Assembly (NCBI GenBank): GCA_946800325.1
Contig: OX326959.1
Location: 27,201,615-27,265,614 of the forward strand
Reading direction: 5' to 3'
Length of the DNA: 64,000 nucleotides
From: Luzula sylvatica
Lineage: Eukaryota; Streptophyta; Magnoliopsida; Poales; Juncaceae
Part shown: positions 10,648-23,295 of the stretch, piece after piece
How positions within the stretch are numbered: the first letter of the stretch is position 1
Layout: every line of letters begins with the position of its first letter
Made by a program: the position numbers and the translations under genes
Notes under the pieces: generated by a model
Told to the model about the DNA's origin: nothing
Database searches by the model: none
What the model saw: the letters and a program-made list of their open reading frames with translations, nothing else

Positions 10648-12968
10648 ATGGATTTACATTTGGATGCAGGCGTGGATCTTAATCCAATTCTTACTATAAC
10701 TCAATCCGATTATCCGCAATCTACTAATTTCGTTGATTTTCGCGGTCAACCAGCGAACCGATCCACCACAGGCGGATGGAAGTCCGCCCTGTTTATCATA
10801 GGTCAGTTTTCGAAGCATGTCTCTTTTAATTAATTATCTAATAAGACTGACAAACATTTACAAGATTTTGTTTTTATAAAATGCGTAGGACTTGATTATC
10901 TCTATCGCATGATTCAATGAATAGGATTGTAATTAGTAATCGTCTTTTTTTTGTTCAATTCTTATAGGCGTGGAAGGAGCAGAGAGATGCGCGTACTTTG
11001 GGATATCATCGAACCTAATGATGTATTTGACGGGTCCACTTGCTGAGAGAACTGCAACCGCTGCCGCAGCACTGAATACATGGTCTGGCATCAACACTCT
11101 GCTTCCGTTGCTCGGTGCATTTGTTGCGGATTCTTGGCTTGGCCGGTACCGAACCATTCTCTTTGCCTCACTTCTCTACATATTGGTACGTTACTAATGT
11201 TAATTTTGCGTTACTGAGTGTGATTTTGTCATATATAACATTTTCATTTACAAAGCAATTAAAACTCTGGCAGGGTTTAGGAATGTTAGCCTTCTCCACA
11301 ATTATTCCATCTTCGCAGTGCGAAACAACTAAAAGCGAAGAGAATTGCACACATTCATCTCTCCGAGTACCTTTCTTCTTTCTCTCTCTATACTTAATCT
11401 CTTTTGCTCTAGGCGGTCACAAACCATGTACTCAAGCATTTGGAGCGGATCAATTTTACGAAGACGATCCTCAAGAACGAGTTTCAAAAAGCTCATTTTT
11501 TAACTGGTGGTTTTTCGGCATTTGCGTGAATTGTGCCCTCGCAGTTGTGGTGATGAGTTACGTGCAAGATAACATTAGTTGGGTTCTCGGGTTTGGGATA
11601 CCATGTGGTATTATGCTATTGGCCCTCGTATTGTTATTGCTTGGAGCGAGAACTTATCGATACTTTGTGCTAGAGGAAGAGAATCCATTTCTTCGTGTTG
11701 CGCGATCGTTTGTTGCCATAACAAAGGTTTATTGGAAATCACTAGGGGCAAAAGATATGAGGTAATTTTACTTTGTATTGATGAGTGGGGTCTGAAGTCT
11801 CCTAACAATTCATTGTATTGACGAGACCGTATTTTGTCATTTGATGTTAAATGAGTATGTGACAAATTAATAAATGAACCCGATTTAATACATAAATATG
11901 TATTAAATGAGTATGTGTCGAACGCAAATGTAGTAAATGAAACCGCACTTATCTCAGTTTATTTATCGATTATCTACATATTTAACATTACATTCAACAT
12001 TAAATGACAAAATATCGATTCATCAATACATTGAGAAAATTGTAAGGGGACTTCAGATCTTATTCATTTTGAAACATCAATTGGTGTGGCAGAATTGGAG
12101 GGGACAAGTATATTTCTTTTTTAATATACTGAGTATTTTTGTTGTACATATTGAGCATTTTATTTCTTTCTATCTATATATAAGCGCTATCGATGAAGAA
12201 ACCAACGAAGGAGCAACTGAAGCAAAAGATCTCCTTCGATTGTTTCCAATTTGGGCCACGTGTCTAATATACGGTGTTGTCTTCGCGCAACCATCAACTT
12301 TCTTCACAAAACAAGCAAGCACTTTAGACCGGAAAATTAGCGAAAAGTTTCAAGTACCACCTGCCGCACTTCAAGCCTTCATCCCCATTTCCACAATTTG
12401 CTGCATACCAATTTACGATAAACTTCTCGTACCATTGCTTAAGAAATACACTCATATTCCTTCGGGGATAACAATGTTACAAAGAATTGGTGTCGGTATG
12501 ATACTTTCACTCCTTTTAATGATAATAGCGGCTCTAGTCGAGATAAAACGACTAAATACTGCTAAAGATTACGAATTAGTAGATAATCCTGACGTACCAA
12601 TACCAATGAGTCTCTGGTGGATGATACCGCAATACATAATTTCCGGTGTGGCTGATGTATTTACTATAATTGGTATGCAAGAGTTCTTCTATGATCAGGT
12701 ACCTATTGCACTGAGAAGTTTAGGGCTTGCATTCTACTTGAGTGTGCTCGGTGTGGGAAATTTTATAAGTAGCCTTTTAATTTTCACGATTGATGAAATT
12801 ACAAGTAAAAATGGCGAAAGTTGGTTTTCAAATAATTTAAACCGGGCAAACCTACACTACTTTTATTTGCTTCTGGCTGGGTTTAGCGGATTCGAAATTA
12901 TTTTGTTTATATTTTTTGCAAAAAGATATGTGTATATGACGAGAGTGACCAGTGCGGAAGTTGTGTAA
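10648..12968 (+). CDS. NPF-B, NRT1/PTR (NPF5-type) transporter, 4 exons
   Basis: This is a paralogue of NPF-A with the same four-exon plan: 10648-10801, 10968-11185, 11274-11761 and 12185-12968, joining to 548 codons including the stop (547 aa). It keeps the proton-coupling motif EGAER in TM1, GGHKPC with the TM4 lysine, FGADQF, SSFFNWW and MQEFFYDQ. The central loop is as short as in NPF-A; the exon 3/4 junction reads KDMR|SAIDEE. The C-terminus ends SAEVV, close to NPF-A's CEEVV. A 22-bp stretch spanning the stop codon (12945-12966) is repeated just downstream (12992-13013), a small local duplication. It is expected to be a twelve-helix membrane carrier; the substrate is unknown. Confidence 0.88.
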
Positions 12969-13829
12969 TATACGAAAGAAAAATTATATTTGTGACCAGT
13001 GCGGAAGTTGTGTCATATTTATTCAAACAAATTTGTTTTATTTATCATAAATATATTTATGATTATATACAACTAAGTTTTAACAAGATGATGAGATCAA
13101 TATAATACATAATATGTAGAAATTTATCATCAAATGAATTTAAAGGAAAAATCTCTTTTGAATTAGTTCACATTATTAACCTCGATAAAATGTAAAGAAC
13201 ATAAATAAATAATTGTCTACATCATTTATATTTCTTGTGTACTTTTAATTATTTGTTTCCATTTATTTTATTACTGAAGGGATTTATTGAGTAATTATTT
13301 CATTGGATCTATTCCTAATTCAATTGGCAATCTTGATTCTTGAACACCTTCTTCTATTGTAACTTTTAAATATCATTACTAGTTATTTCTTTTTTTTAAA
13401 ATATCCTAAATTAATTTTTCATATTTTTAGAAATTTGAGCAAAAATTAATTGGAGATCTCCCTTTTGAATTTGGAAACTTTAGAAGTGTTCACCATGCAA
13501 ATATTTTAAATATGTATTTTAATTGCATTATTTCTTATATATTTAATTATTTATTATATGAAATTATCTTAGTTTGAAAAGACATACCATATAACTTGCT
13601 ATCTGGATACCAAAAGAACTGGACCAATTACAAAATTTAGATTCCTTGAAAGTCCCAATTTTCATTATATTGTTACAAATTAAAGTACCAAATTTTCAAT
13701 AATTAAAATTATGAATTATATATTTAGTGTTTTATTTATTTTATTCACATAAAAAACTAATTTCAAATATAAATTCAGTTTTTTGAAAAGTCCACTGTTT
13801 ATTTATCCTGCTCAGACTCATTTTGCAAT
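12969..13829. other. 3' flank of NPF-B
   Basis: This is AT-rich non-coding sequence. Apart from the 22-bp repeat of the NPF-B 3' end (12992-13013) I see nothing distinctive. Confidence 0.4.
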
Positions 13830-14095
13830 AACACTATCATTCCACCCATTTTCCTTATCATACACCCATTTTCAAGGGTATTTGGAGTAATTATCCATTT
13901 ATGAATATTTAAGGTAAGATCTCAAATATATTTATCAATTAATGTTTGACTATAAATTGGAATTTTTTGTTGTTCATTTAAACAAAAATGTCCATAAAAG
14001 ATAAATTTTATGATACATCATTTTACAAATATAATTAATTACTAAAATACTCAAAATACCCTTGTAAAAGGGTGTATGATAGAATTCCCCAAAAA
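13830..14095. mobile_element. MITE related to the one at 3376-3604
   Basis: The right end carries GGGTGTATGATAGAATTC, the inverse of the TATCATACACCC near the left end. The interior matches the 3376 copy in order (TGAATATTT, CAAATATATTTATCAATTAATG, GATACATCATTTT, AAAATACCC). The left end is disrupted by a short extra segment. Confidence 0.5.
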
Positions 14096-14109
14096 TTATA
14101 ACTATTATC

Positions 14110-14619
14110 CAGTGTTTTAAATAGCGGCGCTTCAGCGGCGCTATAGCGCGCTATAACGGATTTTAGGAGGTAAATACTGCATCGCTTCGGAATTTAGCTC
14201 TATAGCGTTTTGTTCCGCTACAACGCAATAGCGGACTGCTATAACATGAAGCGTTCGAACATAGCGGCCGTAGCGGTGCTATAACGTGATTATTATTATT
14301 ATTATTATTATTATTACAATAAAATCATAATAATGTTAAAAGTAATAATAACATCAGTAATAAGAAAAATATAATAAAATAATGATAGTAATAATAATAG
14401 TAATAGTACAAATAATAATAGTAATAGTACAAATAATAATAATTATTATTATTATTATTGATATTGTTATTAAATAATAATAACAATAATAATAATCATT
14501 ATATCATTACACAATAATAATAATTGTTATTAAATAATAGTAATAATAAATAATAATAATAATAATTATTATTATTATTATTATTGTTATTATTATTATG
14601 TGTATTAAATAATAATAAC

Positions 14620-14695
<76 letters not shown>

Positions 14696-14759
14696 GTAAT
14701 AATAAATATTATTACTATACAATAATAATTATTGTTATTAAATAATAATAATAATAATA

Positions 14760-14806
<47 letters not shown>

Positions 14807-14981
14807 GGTTATTATTATTATTATTATGATTATGATTATTATGATTATTATGATTATGATTATTATTATTATTATTATAGGAAGAATAAGATCAACAACA
14901 ACTATTATTAGTATTATTATAATTACAACAACATAATAATAAAATAAAAGTAGTAGTAATAATAATAATAATAATTATTAT

Positions 14982-15049
<68 letters not shown>

Positions 15050-15328
15050 TGATGATGATAATAATAATAATAATAATATATTTTTCTTAGAGATGAATTT
15101 TTTATTTATGTTAGTTTGTGAGGTTGATATAAATAAGCATTTGATATAATTTTATTTATAATATTGGGCCGCTAAATTATATTTATATGCATATTTAGTA
15201 TTATAAAAATAATAATTTTGATCAAACTCCGCTGCGATGGTGAAGCGGCGCTATATCGCCCGCTAACGTTAACCGCTAAATTAAACGTCAAAAACCATGC
15301 GTGCCGCTACACGCTATTTAAAACATTG
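14110..15328. mobile_element. hAT-like element with an expanded ATT/TAA core
   Basis: The ends are inverted repeats, CAGTGTTTTAAATAGCG on the left and the inverse of CAATGTTTTAAATAGCG on the right. They are followed inward by GCGG/AGCGG-rich subterminal sequence. The flanks are an 8-bp duplication with one mismatch (CTATTATC 14102-14109, TTATTATC 15329-15336), as expected for hAT. The interior is nearly all trinucleotide repeat, so it is non-autonomous. A shorter relative lies at 31844-32038. Confidence 0.7.
14289..15078. repeat. Long imperfect (ATT)n/(AAT)n microsatellite
   Basis: About 790 bp of ATT and AAT runs switch strand orientation several times, interrupted by GTA, GAT and CAT variants. 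It can fold on itself because both orientations occur. An open frame across it (14507-14722, minus) is an artefact of the repeat. Confidence 0.95.
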
Positions 15329-15336
15329 TTATTATC

Positions 15337-16344
15337 TCATATATGTTATAAAACTTTTTTTTAGAATCACGAACGAAATTATTTATTTTCTTTGTTTTTT
15401 TTTTCAAAATAATTTTAATGTTAAAAATTGATAACTACTGGTTTTTTTACGGCGATGAAATCCAATTTTATATTAAATAAAATGCATACATAACATAACT
15501 TCTGTCATATTAAATTTTTAACACATTTTCTATTTAACGATTATGGTTTAAAATTTTGTACTGAATTATGATTATCATTTTGGTTTCAATATATTATTTC
15601 CGGTACCAATATATCATATGCAACATTAATATGATATTGTTTGGATTAATAAATATTTATGGTACCAATATATATATTTGTATTAATATATAATCTTGTA
15701 TTGTTAATACATATTACTGGTGTTATGTCAATGTACCATTTAATTGCTAATATATTATTTCTAAAACCCCAAATATTATATTAAAAATAATAAATAATAT
15801 ATTAATATCAAGAAAGATATACGGACCTTACAAATAGTATTTTGCAAAATAATAATGGAACATTGTTGTTAGCATGAAAAAAAGAACCGATTTAAAAAAC
15901 GAAACGAATAAATCCAACTTTTATTCAGTCAAATCGAATAAGAAAAATTATAATAATAAAAGAATTTTTTTACTTATAAAACTATAAATAAATCAAAAAC
16001 TAAATATAATTATATTTTTTGTAACATTATTAGAAGAATCTGATATAATTTTGACTGTCCGGTTTAACCGATTCCAAAACATTAAAAGCGAACCAAATAA
16101 ATCTAGCAATAATAATTTTTCGGACGAATCGAACTGATTAAATCGAATTTGACTGGTTCGATTTCCGAATAAACCGAATCAATTAATAACCCTAGTGAAA
16201 TGATAGATTTATAGTGAAATGGTTTGTTTGACCGAAATACTTATTACGAATGATATATTGACAGAAAAATTTGTAAATTTATAACAGTTACTGATAAAAA
16301 TGGTTTGGATTAAAATTTTTGTATATATTGATATATTTTAATCA
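15337..16344. other. Intergenic, no gene seen
   Basis: This is AT-rich non-coding sequence between the two hAT-like elements. A stretch near 15880-16195 has several GAATCGAA/GGTTCGATT-type motifs and may be an old repeat. Nothing coding can be supported. Confidence 0.35.
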
Positions 16345-16352
16345 TTCTTTAT

Positions 16353-17348
16353 TAGGGGTGTACACAAAATTCTCCAACCCGCCCAACCCGTCCAACCCAA
16401 CCCGGACCGACCCGTTTTTGCGGGTTTCGAAATTGTTGAGTCGGAACCCGGACCGACCCGTTCTTTGTGGGTCGGGTTACGGATTAGAAATGTAAAACCC
16501 GAATTAACCCAACCCGACCCATAGACTATCAAATTTTCATTAAATTAGGAAAAACTTATTAATATTTCTGATAACTTAAAAATCAATTATCACATTTATC
16601 TTCTACATTACTTTTAACATAAATTAGACTTAGTTTCTCTTCACTTCAATTAATAATCCACTTAAGACACAAACACAAGTCCACGGAATTACTTACGACA
16701 AGTACATAACAGAATTCAATAGTCGATAACATGATGAAATTCTTTCTTTTATTTCTATCACGTTGGAAGCAAATGATGTCGTAATAAACAAACCAACAAC
16801 ATAAAAACTTTTTCATGGGACATAAAACATAAAAGAATGTGGCGATTTCTTCACGGGACAACCGAGATCTTTCACACGAGTGGTATGTGGAGATTTATTT
16901 TGCAACAATTTCTTTTTAATATTCATAGTTTACTACAAATTTAAGAATTCTTGTTTATTTAATTAATGTTACATTATATGATTCAAGTACAAGTGGTATC
17001 GTCGAATTGGGTGTTTATTATATTATATGGTTTAATTAATTAAGATTAATTTTTCAATTGTGATTTATGTGTTTGTTAAAATAATTGTGATGATTTAATA
17101 AAAAATATAGTTCTTATTGAATAATTTTTTTGAAACATATGAATAATTGAATACATATTTCTATAGTATATACTCGGCAAGAAAAACCCGGCTAACCCGC
17201 CCAACCCGCCCAACCCGGTTATGTTAGGTTTCAAAAATTTTATATGTATCATGGGTTGGGTTGGGTTGGAAAAATGGAAACCCGTTATACGTGGGTTGGG
17301 TTATAGTTTCGATAAGAACCCGCCCAACCCGGTATATGTACACCCCTA
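16353..17348. mobile_element. hAT-like non-autonomous element with GGGTTGGG-rich ends
   Basis: The termini are TAGGGGTGTACA and its inverse (TGTACACCCCTA), flanked by a perfect 8-bp duplication TTCTTTAT (16345-16352 and 17349-17356). Subterminal zones are rich in AACCCGCCCAACCC / GGGTTGGG repeats at both ends. The 996-bp interior is AT-rich with no transposase frame. Confidence 0.78.
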
Positions 17349-17356
17349 TTCTTTAT

Positions 17357-20130
17357 ATATTACATGTTATTTTTAAAATGATTGGCAATAGATATCAAGA
17401 CAAAAATATATATTAAAAACTCCAAAAAGTCGAGTCAAGAATAATTATATATTATTTTTGTTTTAATATTGTATAAGATTCACCTTAAAAAAATTGTTAT
17501 GATTTGTTATACTTGTATATTTCAAAATTTATAATATCGAAAACACTTTCAAATAATTTTAAAATTTACCATCCTGCACTAAAATCTACATTTTATATAA
17601 GATTGTTTAATTATAAATACTATTTTGATTAATTCTCTAATTAATTTCTAATAAAATTGAAATATCTTATCTTAAATATTCATAAATTATATTTAAGAAC
17701 ATAAAATAAAACCACAATTAATCCGTTACTCTACCTCAAGTAACACATTAATTATGAAAGAAAAATTCTGCGAACACAGAACTATTTCACAAATTCATCC
17801 CCGAAATGTAATTTGGCCATATGATCTATTTTGTTTTTGTGGGTCCCACTCATTTGTATTACTTAGATGTTGACACTTGTATTTGGATGTTGAGTTTGTG
17901 GATTCTTTGGGTGATTGTATCACCACATTATGAAAGCCTCTTTTCTTTGCATTTCTCTGTAATCACCACAATTAAAAACATATTTTAATGCTCATTTCTC
18001 TCTCTCTCTTAACTACAAGTGCATGTAGACACCAAAACCAGGAAGAACATTTATTTTTAATATATTACGGATTAATGATTAATGATCTAAATAATTAACG
18101 AAATTACATCTCACTAACAATTAATCAATATATAATTAAAGTATATATATGTATTAATAATTATTAATCAATATCAATTAATTATTAATGAAATGTATGT
18201 TTGTTAATTATTTAGGTCATTAATTATTAATCAATACCAATTACTTTTATATCTTTTTCTTTATAATGTTGTGACCGGCTCAAAACAGATTTCAAGAAAT
18301 CTTAACGGGTTGATTCAATTTATCCGGTTTTCGTACTTAACAGAGACCGTACGATCTGAGGAACTGAACGGTAAGAAATGTGTTGGTGTATCGAAGAAAA
18401 ATTCAATTTTCGCAACATATATTGCGTCCAAGTTGCCATCTTTCTTTGCAACCTTTAAAAATTTGGTCACTATTTTACCCTCTTCAATTCACTGCTTAAT
18501 AATTCTAATTGTAATCTTAGTTTATGCTTAATATATTCATTATCTGATTGCGATACTCAACAAATCAATTCGATTATTTTCATTGTATATAACCCTAATT
18601 TTCGTGCTGTGCAAGTAATTAATGTGTGAATTTGTAGTTTATACTCTCTTGTTCCATTTCAAATAGAGAACATTATTTAAATCAATAACACTTGGTTACC
18701 TAGAAAATGAATAATAATTTGTCCAACAAAAAAATATTAATTCTCAAAGTTTAAGGAGCTTTGAGTCAAGGTGTCTAATTAATGAAGTATCAAAAAACAA
18801 TGTGATCACTGTAAATCAAGACCAAGGAAACTGAAAATACGCCGTCTGGCCGGGCCAAAATATAATATGATATATTCACCCCCAAATTGCACCAATATTA
18901 GGATCATGTGTACTATCTTTTTTTTTTATTATTACAAATTATATATAATATATCGTTCTACATTTTATAGGATGGTTATATCTTAAGATTCTTAACATGT
19001 ATATTGGTCTAAGGCACATTTTTTACACATTTTAAAACAATTTTTTATTTGGACAAAAAGAGACGTATCTTATTTTAGTTTGTATGGTATTCTCTAATTT
19101 TTTGTTTTGTAATTGATATTCCCAATCGATATGTATTTTTGATAAACTAAGAACAGTGTCTTCACACATTCAATTCAATTAAAATTATGCCCAATCAAAT
19201 TCTACATTTTATCCAACAATAAAACATCAAAAATGATTACATTGTAAGTAGTTGATTATTATTCATATAGTCAATACATAGAACGAGATACTAATTAAAT
19301 TTCTTTTTTTCTCGCTTTTACCATGAATATATATTATATACAAGTTTGATGAAAAAGACTTATACATGATTAATGAAATTTTTACATGGTGAATTAATGA
19401 AATTGAAATTAATATAGTTAAAAAGACAATCAAGTTTGTCAATAATTTTCTTGAAACTATGTGCATCAAAAATAAAAAAGTTTTGTTTATTTTGGAATTG
19501 AAGAAAACAAAATCCAAATTGTATTTTCAGAAGAGTACTGATACATTTTCCTTTGTTAAATTTTTACAATCTCTTGCATTTCCACGTTAATTGAAGATGT
19601 TAATTAAGATACTATTCTGGATTAATTTCGGTAATTGAGGACTTTTTGTTTCGGATACATAGGGTATGATGGTGAAATATGGGGGCAATGTAAAATTCAC
19701 ACACCCCCCCCCCCACCCAAAAATGTTCAAGGAGCGACACTTCGATTCAAAAAACGATGTGATTTTCTAGATAAAAAATTAGTAATACCTTCCTTGTGCT
19801 TTCCGTAACTATTTCCAAATGTTGCACTAAAAAATATTTTAAACCCTAAACCGTTCATTAAAAAAACAAAAAAAATAGCAACACATGCAACCAAATCTGT
19901 TCCCACTAAGATCCACTGATTTTGGAAAAATAAAGAAGATCAGAATCTAATTTAGCACATAATTAGGGGACACTTCCCGTGTTTTGATATTTTTTAAATT
20001 TGTAATTAGTCACTGAGAGTTGACTTATTATTTACGAGTAAATGATATCTCACGTATATACATGATATACATTTCAGATTTCTTCCTCTTTGCTAAAACC
20101 CTTGTGCAGTACAAACTACAAACCCAAACA
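17357..20130. other. Intergenic, 5' flank of the GT47 gene
   Basis: This 2.8-kb non-coding AT-rich stretch holds a short TC run (17999-18008), a C-run (19705-19717) and a few inverted AT-rich segments around 18060-18250. An 86-codon open frame at 18271-18531 has no recognisable family and I do not call it. The proximal part should contain the promoter of the glycosyltransferase gene. Confidence 0.35.
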
Positions 20131-21564
20131 ATGAAGATCTCAGTTTCACATAAAAAAATTTCACCGAAACTGAAAACATCGCGCAACCAAAAGTTTGTTT
20201 CCTTCTTCCTTTCGCTATCCATACTTTTATGCATCAACATCTTCTTCTTCCAATCTTTAAATTCACGATTAATCTCCAAGGTTCACCGTCCGCTCTTAAA
20301 CTCAACCACCCGACAATCGGATCCATGTACTGGACGGTACATTTACATGTACGACCTCCCCAAAATATTCAATGTCGACATATTACGCGATTGTAAACAT
20401 TTCAATCCATGGGCGAACTTGTGCCCTATTACCGACAACTCTGGCCTAGGTCCTCGAATCAACAATCTTGGGGTGTTTCAACCGAAAGGTTGGTACGACA
20501 CGGAACAATTTATGGTTTCGGTCATCTTTCACAACCGTATGAAGCAATACGAATGCCTAACCTCTAATTACTCCATTTCTGATGCTGTATACGTCCCATA
20601 CTATCCTGGCCTAGACGTCACGCGATATCTTTGGAATAATGAATTATCCAAGCGGAATTTCTATTCAAATCAACTGGTCAACTTTCTAAAGACGAGGCCC
20701 GAGTGGGTAGCAAGGGGAGGAAGAGATCATTTTGTTGTTGTTGGCCGGACCATGTGGGACTTCCAACTTGGTAAGAACTCTAACGGGGATTGGGGAAACA
20801 GTTTTACACTGCTTCCCGAGGTCAAGAATATGTCGATTCTTACCGTCGAATCACGTCTTAAATATTTCAGTAACGAATTTGGCATTCCGTATCCTACTTA
20901 CTTCCACCCTTCAAAGAAGAGTGAGGTAATATTTTGGCAAGAGAAGGTGAGGTCCATGGAGAGACCTTGGCTATTTTCTTTTGTTGGTGCACCTCGACGG
21001 GACTTCCCCAAAAAGGTGCGAAATCATCTAATAGACCAATGCGCTAAGTCGACCAAGTGCAAACATCTAGAGTGCGGAGACGGTGGCATGAAATGTACTT
21101 TGCCTAGCTATGTTATGAAAATGTTTAAAAGTTCAATTTTTTGCTTGGAACCGCCGGGGGATTCGTATACTCGAAGATCGGTGTTTGACTCGATACTCGC
21201 AGGTTGCATACCCGTGTTTTTCAACTATAGAACGGCTCATGCGCAATACAAATGGCACTTGCCGAAGAATTTCAGCAAGTTTTCGGTTTATATACCGGAA
21301 GAAGCAGTGGTAAGAGGAAGGGTGAAAGTGGAGGATGTGTTGCTTAAATACAATGAGGAGCAAATAAAACAGATGAGAGAAGAGGTGATAAAGTTGATAC
21401 CGACCATTGTTTATAATGATCCAAGGTTTCCATCAGAAGGTTTGCGAGATGCTTTTGATGTTGCGGTAGATGGAGTGGCTAAGATGATCAAGGAAAAGCT
21501 TAAAGATGATTGGTTTAGCAAATTCATATACTTTTTTGAGCCATTTGTTAACTTCTTTTTTTGA
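20131..21564 (+). CDS. GT47 exostosin-family, probable xyloglucan galactosyltransferase (MUR3/XLT2-like)
   Basis: This intronless gene encodes 477 aa from the ATG at 20131. An in-frame ATG at 20020 would add 37 residues before the basic N-terminus and membrane anchor, so the later start fits a type II Golgi protein better. Layout: short basic cytosolic tail, one membrane segment (about residues 22-40), stem, then the exostosin domain starting at DPCTGRYIYMYDLP. Typical GT47 features follow: FQPKGWYDTEQF, AVYVPYYPGLDVTRYLW, VVVGRTMWDF, LFSFVGAPR, FCLEPPGDSYTRRSVFDS and ILAGCIPVFF. Members of this group add galactose or galacturonic acid to xyloglucan side chains in the Golgi; the exact donor cannot be read from sequence. 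The length is normal and the frame is intact. Its neighbours are transposons on both sides, so there is no operon-like context. Confidence 0.88.
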   Translation: MKISVSHKKISPKLKTSRNQKFVSFFLSLSILLCINIFFFQSLNSRLISKVHRPLLNSTTRQSDPCTGRYIYMYDLPKIFNVDILRDCKHFNPWANLCPITDNSGLGPRINNLGVFQPKGWYDTEQFMVSVIFHNRMKQYECLTSNYSISDAVYVPYYPGLDVTRYLWNNELSKRNFYSNQLVNFLKTRPEWVARGGRDHFVVVGRTMWDFQLGKNSNGDWGNSFTLLPEVKNMSILTVESRLKYFSNEFGIPYPTYFHPSKKSEVIFWQEKVRSMERPWLFSFVGAPRRDFPKKVRNHLIDQCAKSTKCKHLECGDGGMKCTLPSYVMKMFKSSIFCLEPPGDSYTRRSVFDSILAGCIPVFFNYRTAHAQYKWHLPKNFSKFSVYIPEEAVVRGRVKVEDVLLKYNEEQIKQMREEVIKLIPTIVYNDPRFPSEGLRDAFDVAVDGVAKMIKEKLKDDWFSKFIYFFEPFVNFFF

Positions 21565-22192
21565 GGTAGTAGTAATTGTTTTCTTTTTTGTCTGTTAGTC
21601 CTCTTCTCTCTATGATTTTTTATTTTTCTTTTGAGGTTGTAATCAATAATTACTGATGTGAACAAGGAGACATTAGAGAAGGTTTGTAAACCCCCCCTTC
21701 TAATATTTTTTAAATTCTCAGATGTATTTACATTTGATATATCAATCAAAGCCCGATCGTATATTTTTAGAGATATATGACAATAAAAAAAATATATTCC
21801 CAAAATAAAATACAAATATGCTACCGAATAAATAATTTGCATATGAATTTCGCGTGAATCACACATAGGGTCCACTATATTTCTACACATAAATATAACT
21901 TCGGGATTGATTCGGTAATTAATTTCGGGACACTTAGCATTATTCCTATGCCAATTATTATTACGAAACCTTGCAACTAAAAAAATCAATATTATTTCAT
22001 GTTAATTTTTTTCCTAAACTGTGCTGAAAATCTCATTCAAATTTTTTTCCTAAATTGTGGTGAAAATTTTCATGAAAACCCACTATATTTTGCTGAAAGA
22101 ATTTGAAGGCTTGTTTACTTTGTTGCACTGTACATATACGAATACGTGTATCGTACTGGGTACTATACGGATACTGCGATTTTCGAAATTCT
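21565..22192. other. 3' flank of the GT47 gene
   Basis: This is non-coding, AT-rich sequence containing the 3' UTR. A minus-strand open frame over 21411-21989 is partly antisense to the GT47 gene and unrelated to any family I know. Confidence 0.4.
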
Positions 22193-22203
22193 TAGGATAT
22201 GAC

Positions 22204-22344
22204 CTGTGTTGCACGGATACGCCGATACGGCGATACGGCGACGCGTATCGGATACGGCGATACGGCAATTTAACATCTGATTTATAATACGATACGAATA
22301 CGGCGATACGGCTAAATTCGGTTTTTTGGAATATCCGCACAACA
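22204..22344. mobile_element. 141-bp repeat element flanked by 11-bp direct repeats
   Basis: The element is rich in GATACGGCGATACGG and starts TGTGTTGCACGGA with a loosely inverted end (TCCGCACAACA). It is bounded by TAGGATATGAC at 22193-22203 and 22345-22355. A diverged copy lies at 52564-52695. The class is uncertain. Confidence 0.5.
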
Positions 22345-22355
22345 TAGGATATGAC

Positions 22356-22733
22356 ACATTTACATAACAATAATAATAATATATAATTAATTTTGTATAA
22401 ATAGCTTTTTTAATATATTATTTCATGACTAATATATATATAAGAAAAGAGTGAGCAACGGGCAAATAAAAAAAATGAACATAAACAAGTGAAATAGGAG
22501 AAAAAGTACATACCCAACAAATACAAAGCAGTCAACAAAATAAACTATGTACCATTAATCAATCAAAGAGAGAAGATGGGTAACTCACAAAGAAAGAAAG
22601 TATTTGGAGAAATTATAAGTTTTATAATGTGTAGAGAGGGAAAGTTTTATAATGAGCAACGGCCCAATAAAAACCCAAAAAGTAGTTATTTGATAAAATC
22701 GAAACAATAATATAATTTAATCCCACCGCTTCA
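22356..22733. other. Intergenic, left flank of the Mutator-like element
   Basis: This is non-coding AT-rich sequence up to the left target duplication TTATTTTAT (22734-22742). Confidence 0.4.
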
Positions 22734-22742
22734 TTATTTTAT

Positions 22743-23120
22743 GGAAAATTTTACTGTAGAGACAAAAAAAATTTTGTATTACCAAGAATGAACAAATTAG
22801 TTTGAAAATACCAGAAATAACACTCTCGACCTTTGAAAAGTCGAGAGTTTGCTAAAATGCTCGACCTTTCAAAAGTCGATCGATTTTATACCTTAAACAG
22901 CCCTTTTGCAGACTAATTAGGTCCCTAATCTGTTCGACCTTTGAAAAGTCGAGCAGTATTTGCCACATCACCCGCCACCTCACTCGTTCGACTTTTGAAA
23001 AGTCGGTCGAACACATCACCCGCCACGTCACCCGTTCGACTTTTCAAAAGTCGGTCGAATGGCTCGCCCCCCAACGCCCAACAGTGCCCCCGTGATGCCC
23101 CCCGTGATCCCACCCTCCCA
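22743..23120 (+). repeat. Left TIR of the Mutator-like element, with five palindromic boxes
   Basis: The terminal repeat contains five near-palindromes built on CGACTTTTGAAAAGTCG or CGACCTTTGAAAAGTCG: 22823-22847, 22861-22879, 22933-22952, 22986-23010 and 23035-23057. The centre alternates between TTTTGAAAA and TTTTCAAAA. They could be transposase-binding sites or hairpin-forming units. Confidence 0.85.
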
Positions 23121-23243
23121 CCCTCCCACCCGTGAACCCCCCCCCCCCCCCTTGTACCCCCATTTAAACCCCCCCCCCCAGCCCCCCAGCCCCCCGGTCC
23201 CTCTCAATCCATCTCAACACCCACCCACACTATCACTCTCTCC

Positions 23244-23295
<52 letters not shown>

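Noticed and set aside
14507..14722. Open frame of poly-tyrosine/isoleucine on the minus strand
   Set aside because: It is a translation of the ATT/AAT microsatellite and has no gene features.
18271..18531. 86-codon plus-strand frame
   Set aside because: No family resemblance, no splice context, and AT-rich surroundings; too weak to call.
21411..21989. 192-codon minus-strand frame
   Set aside because: It is partly antisense to the GT47 gene, lysine/asparagine-rich through base composition, and matches no family.
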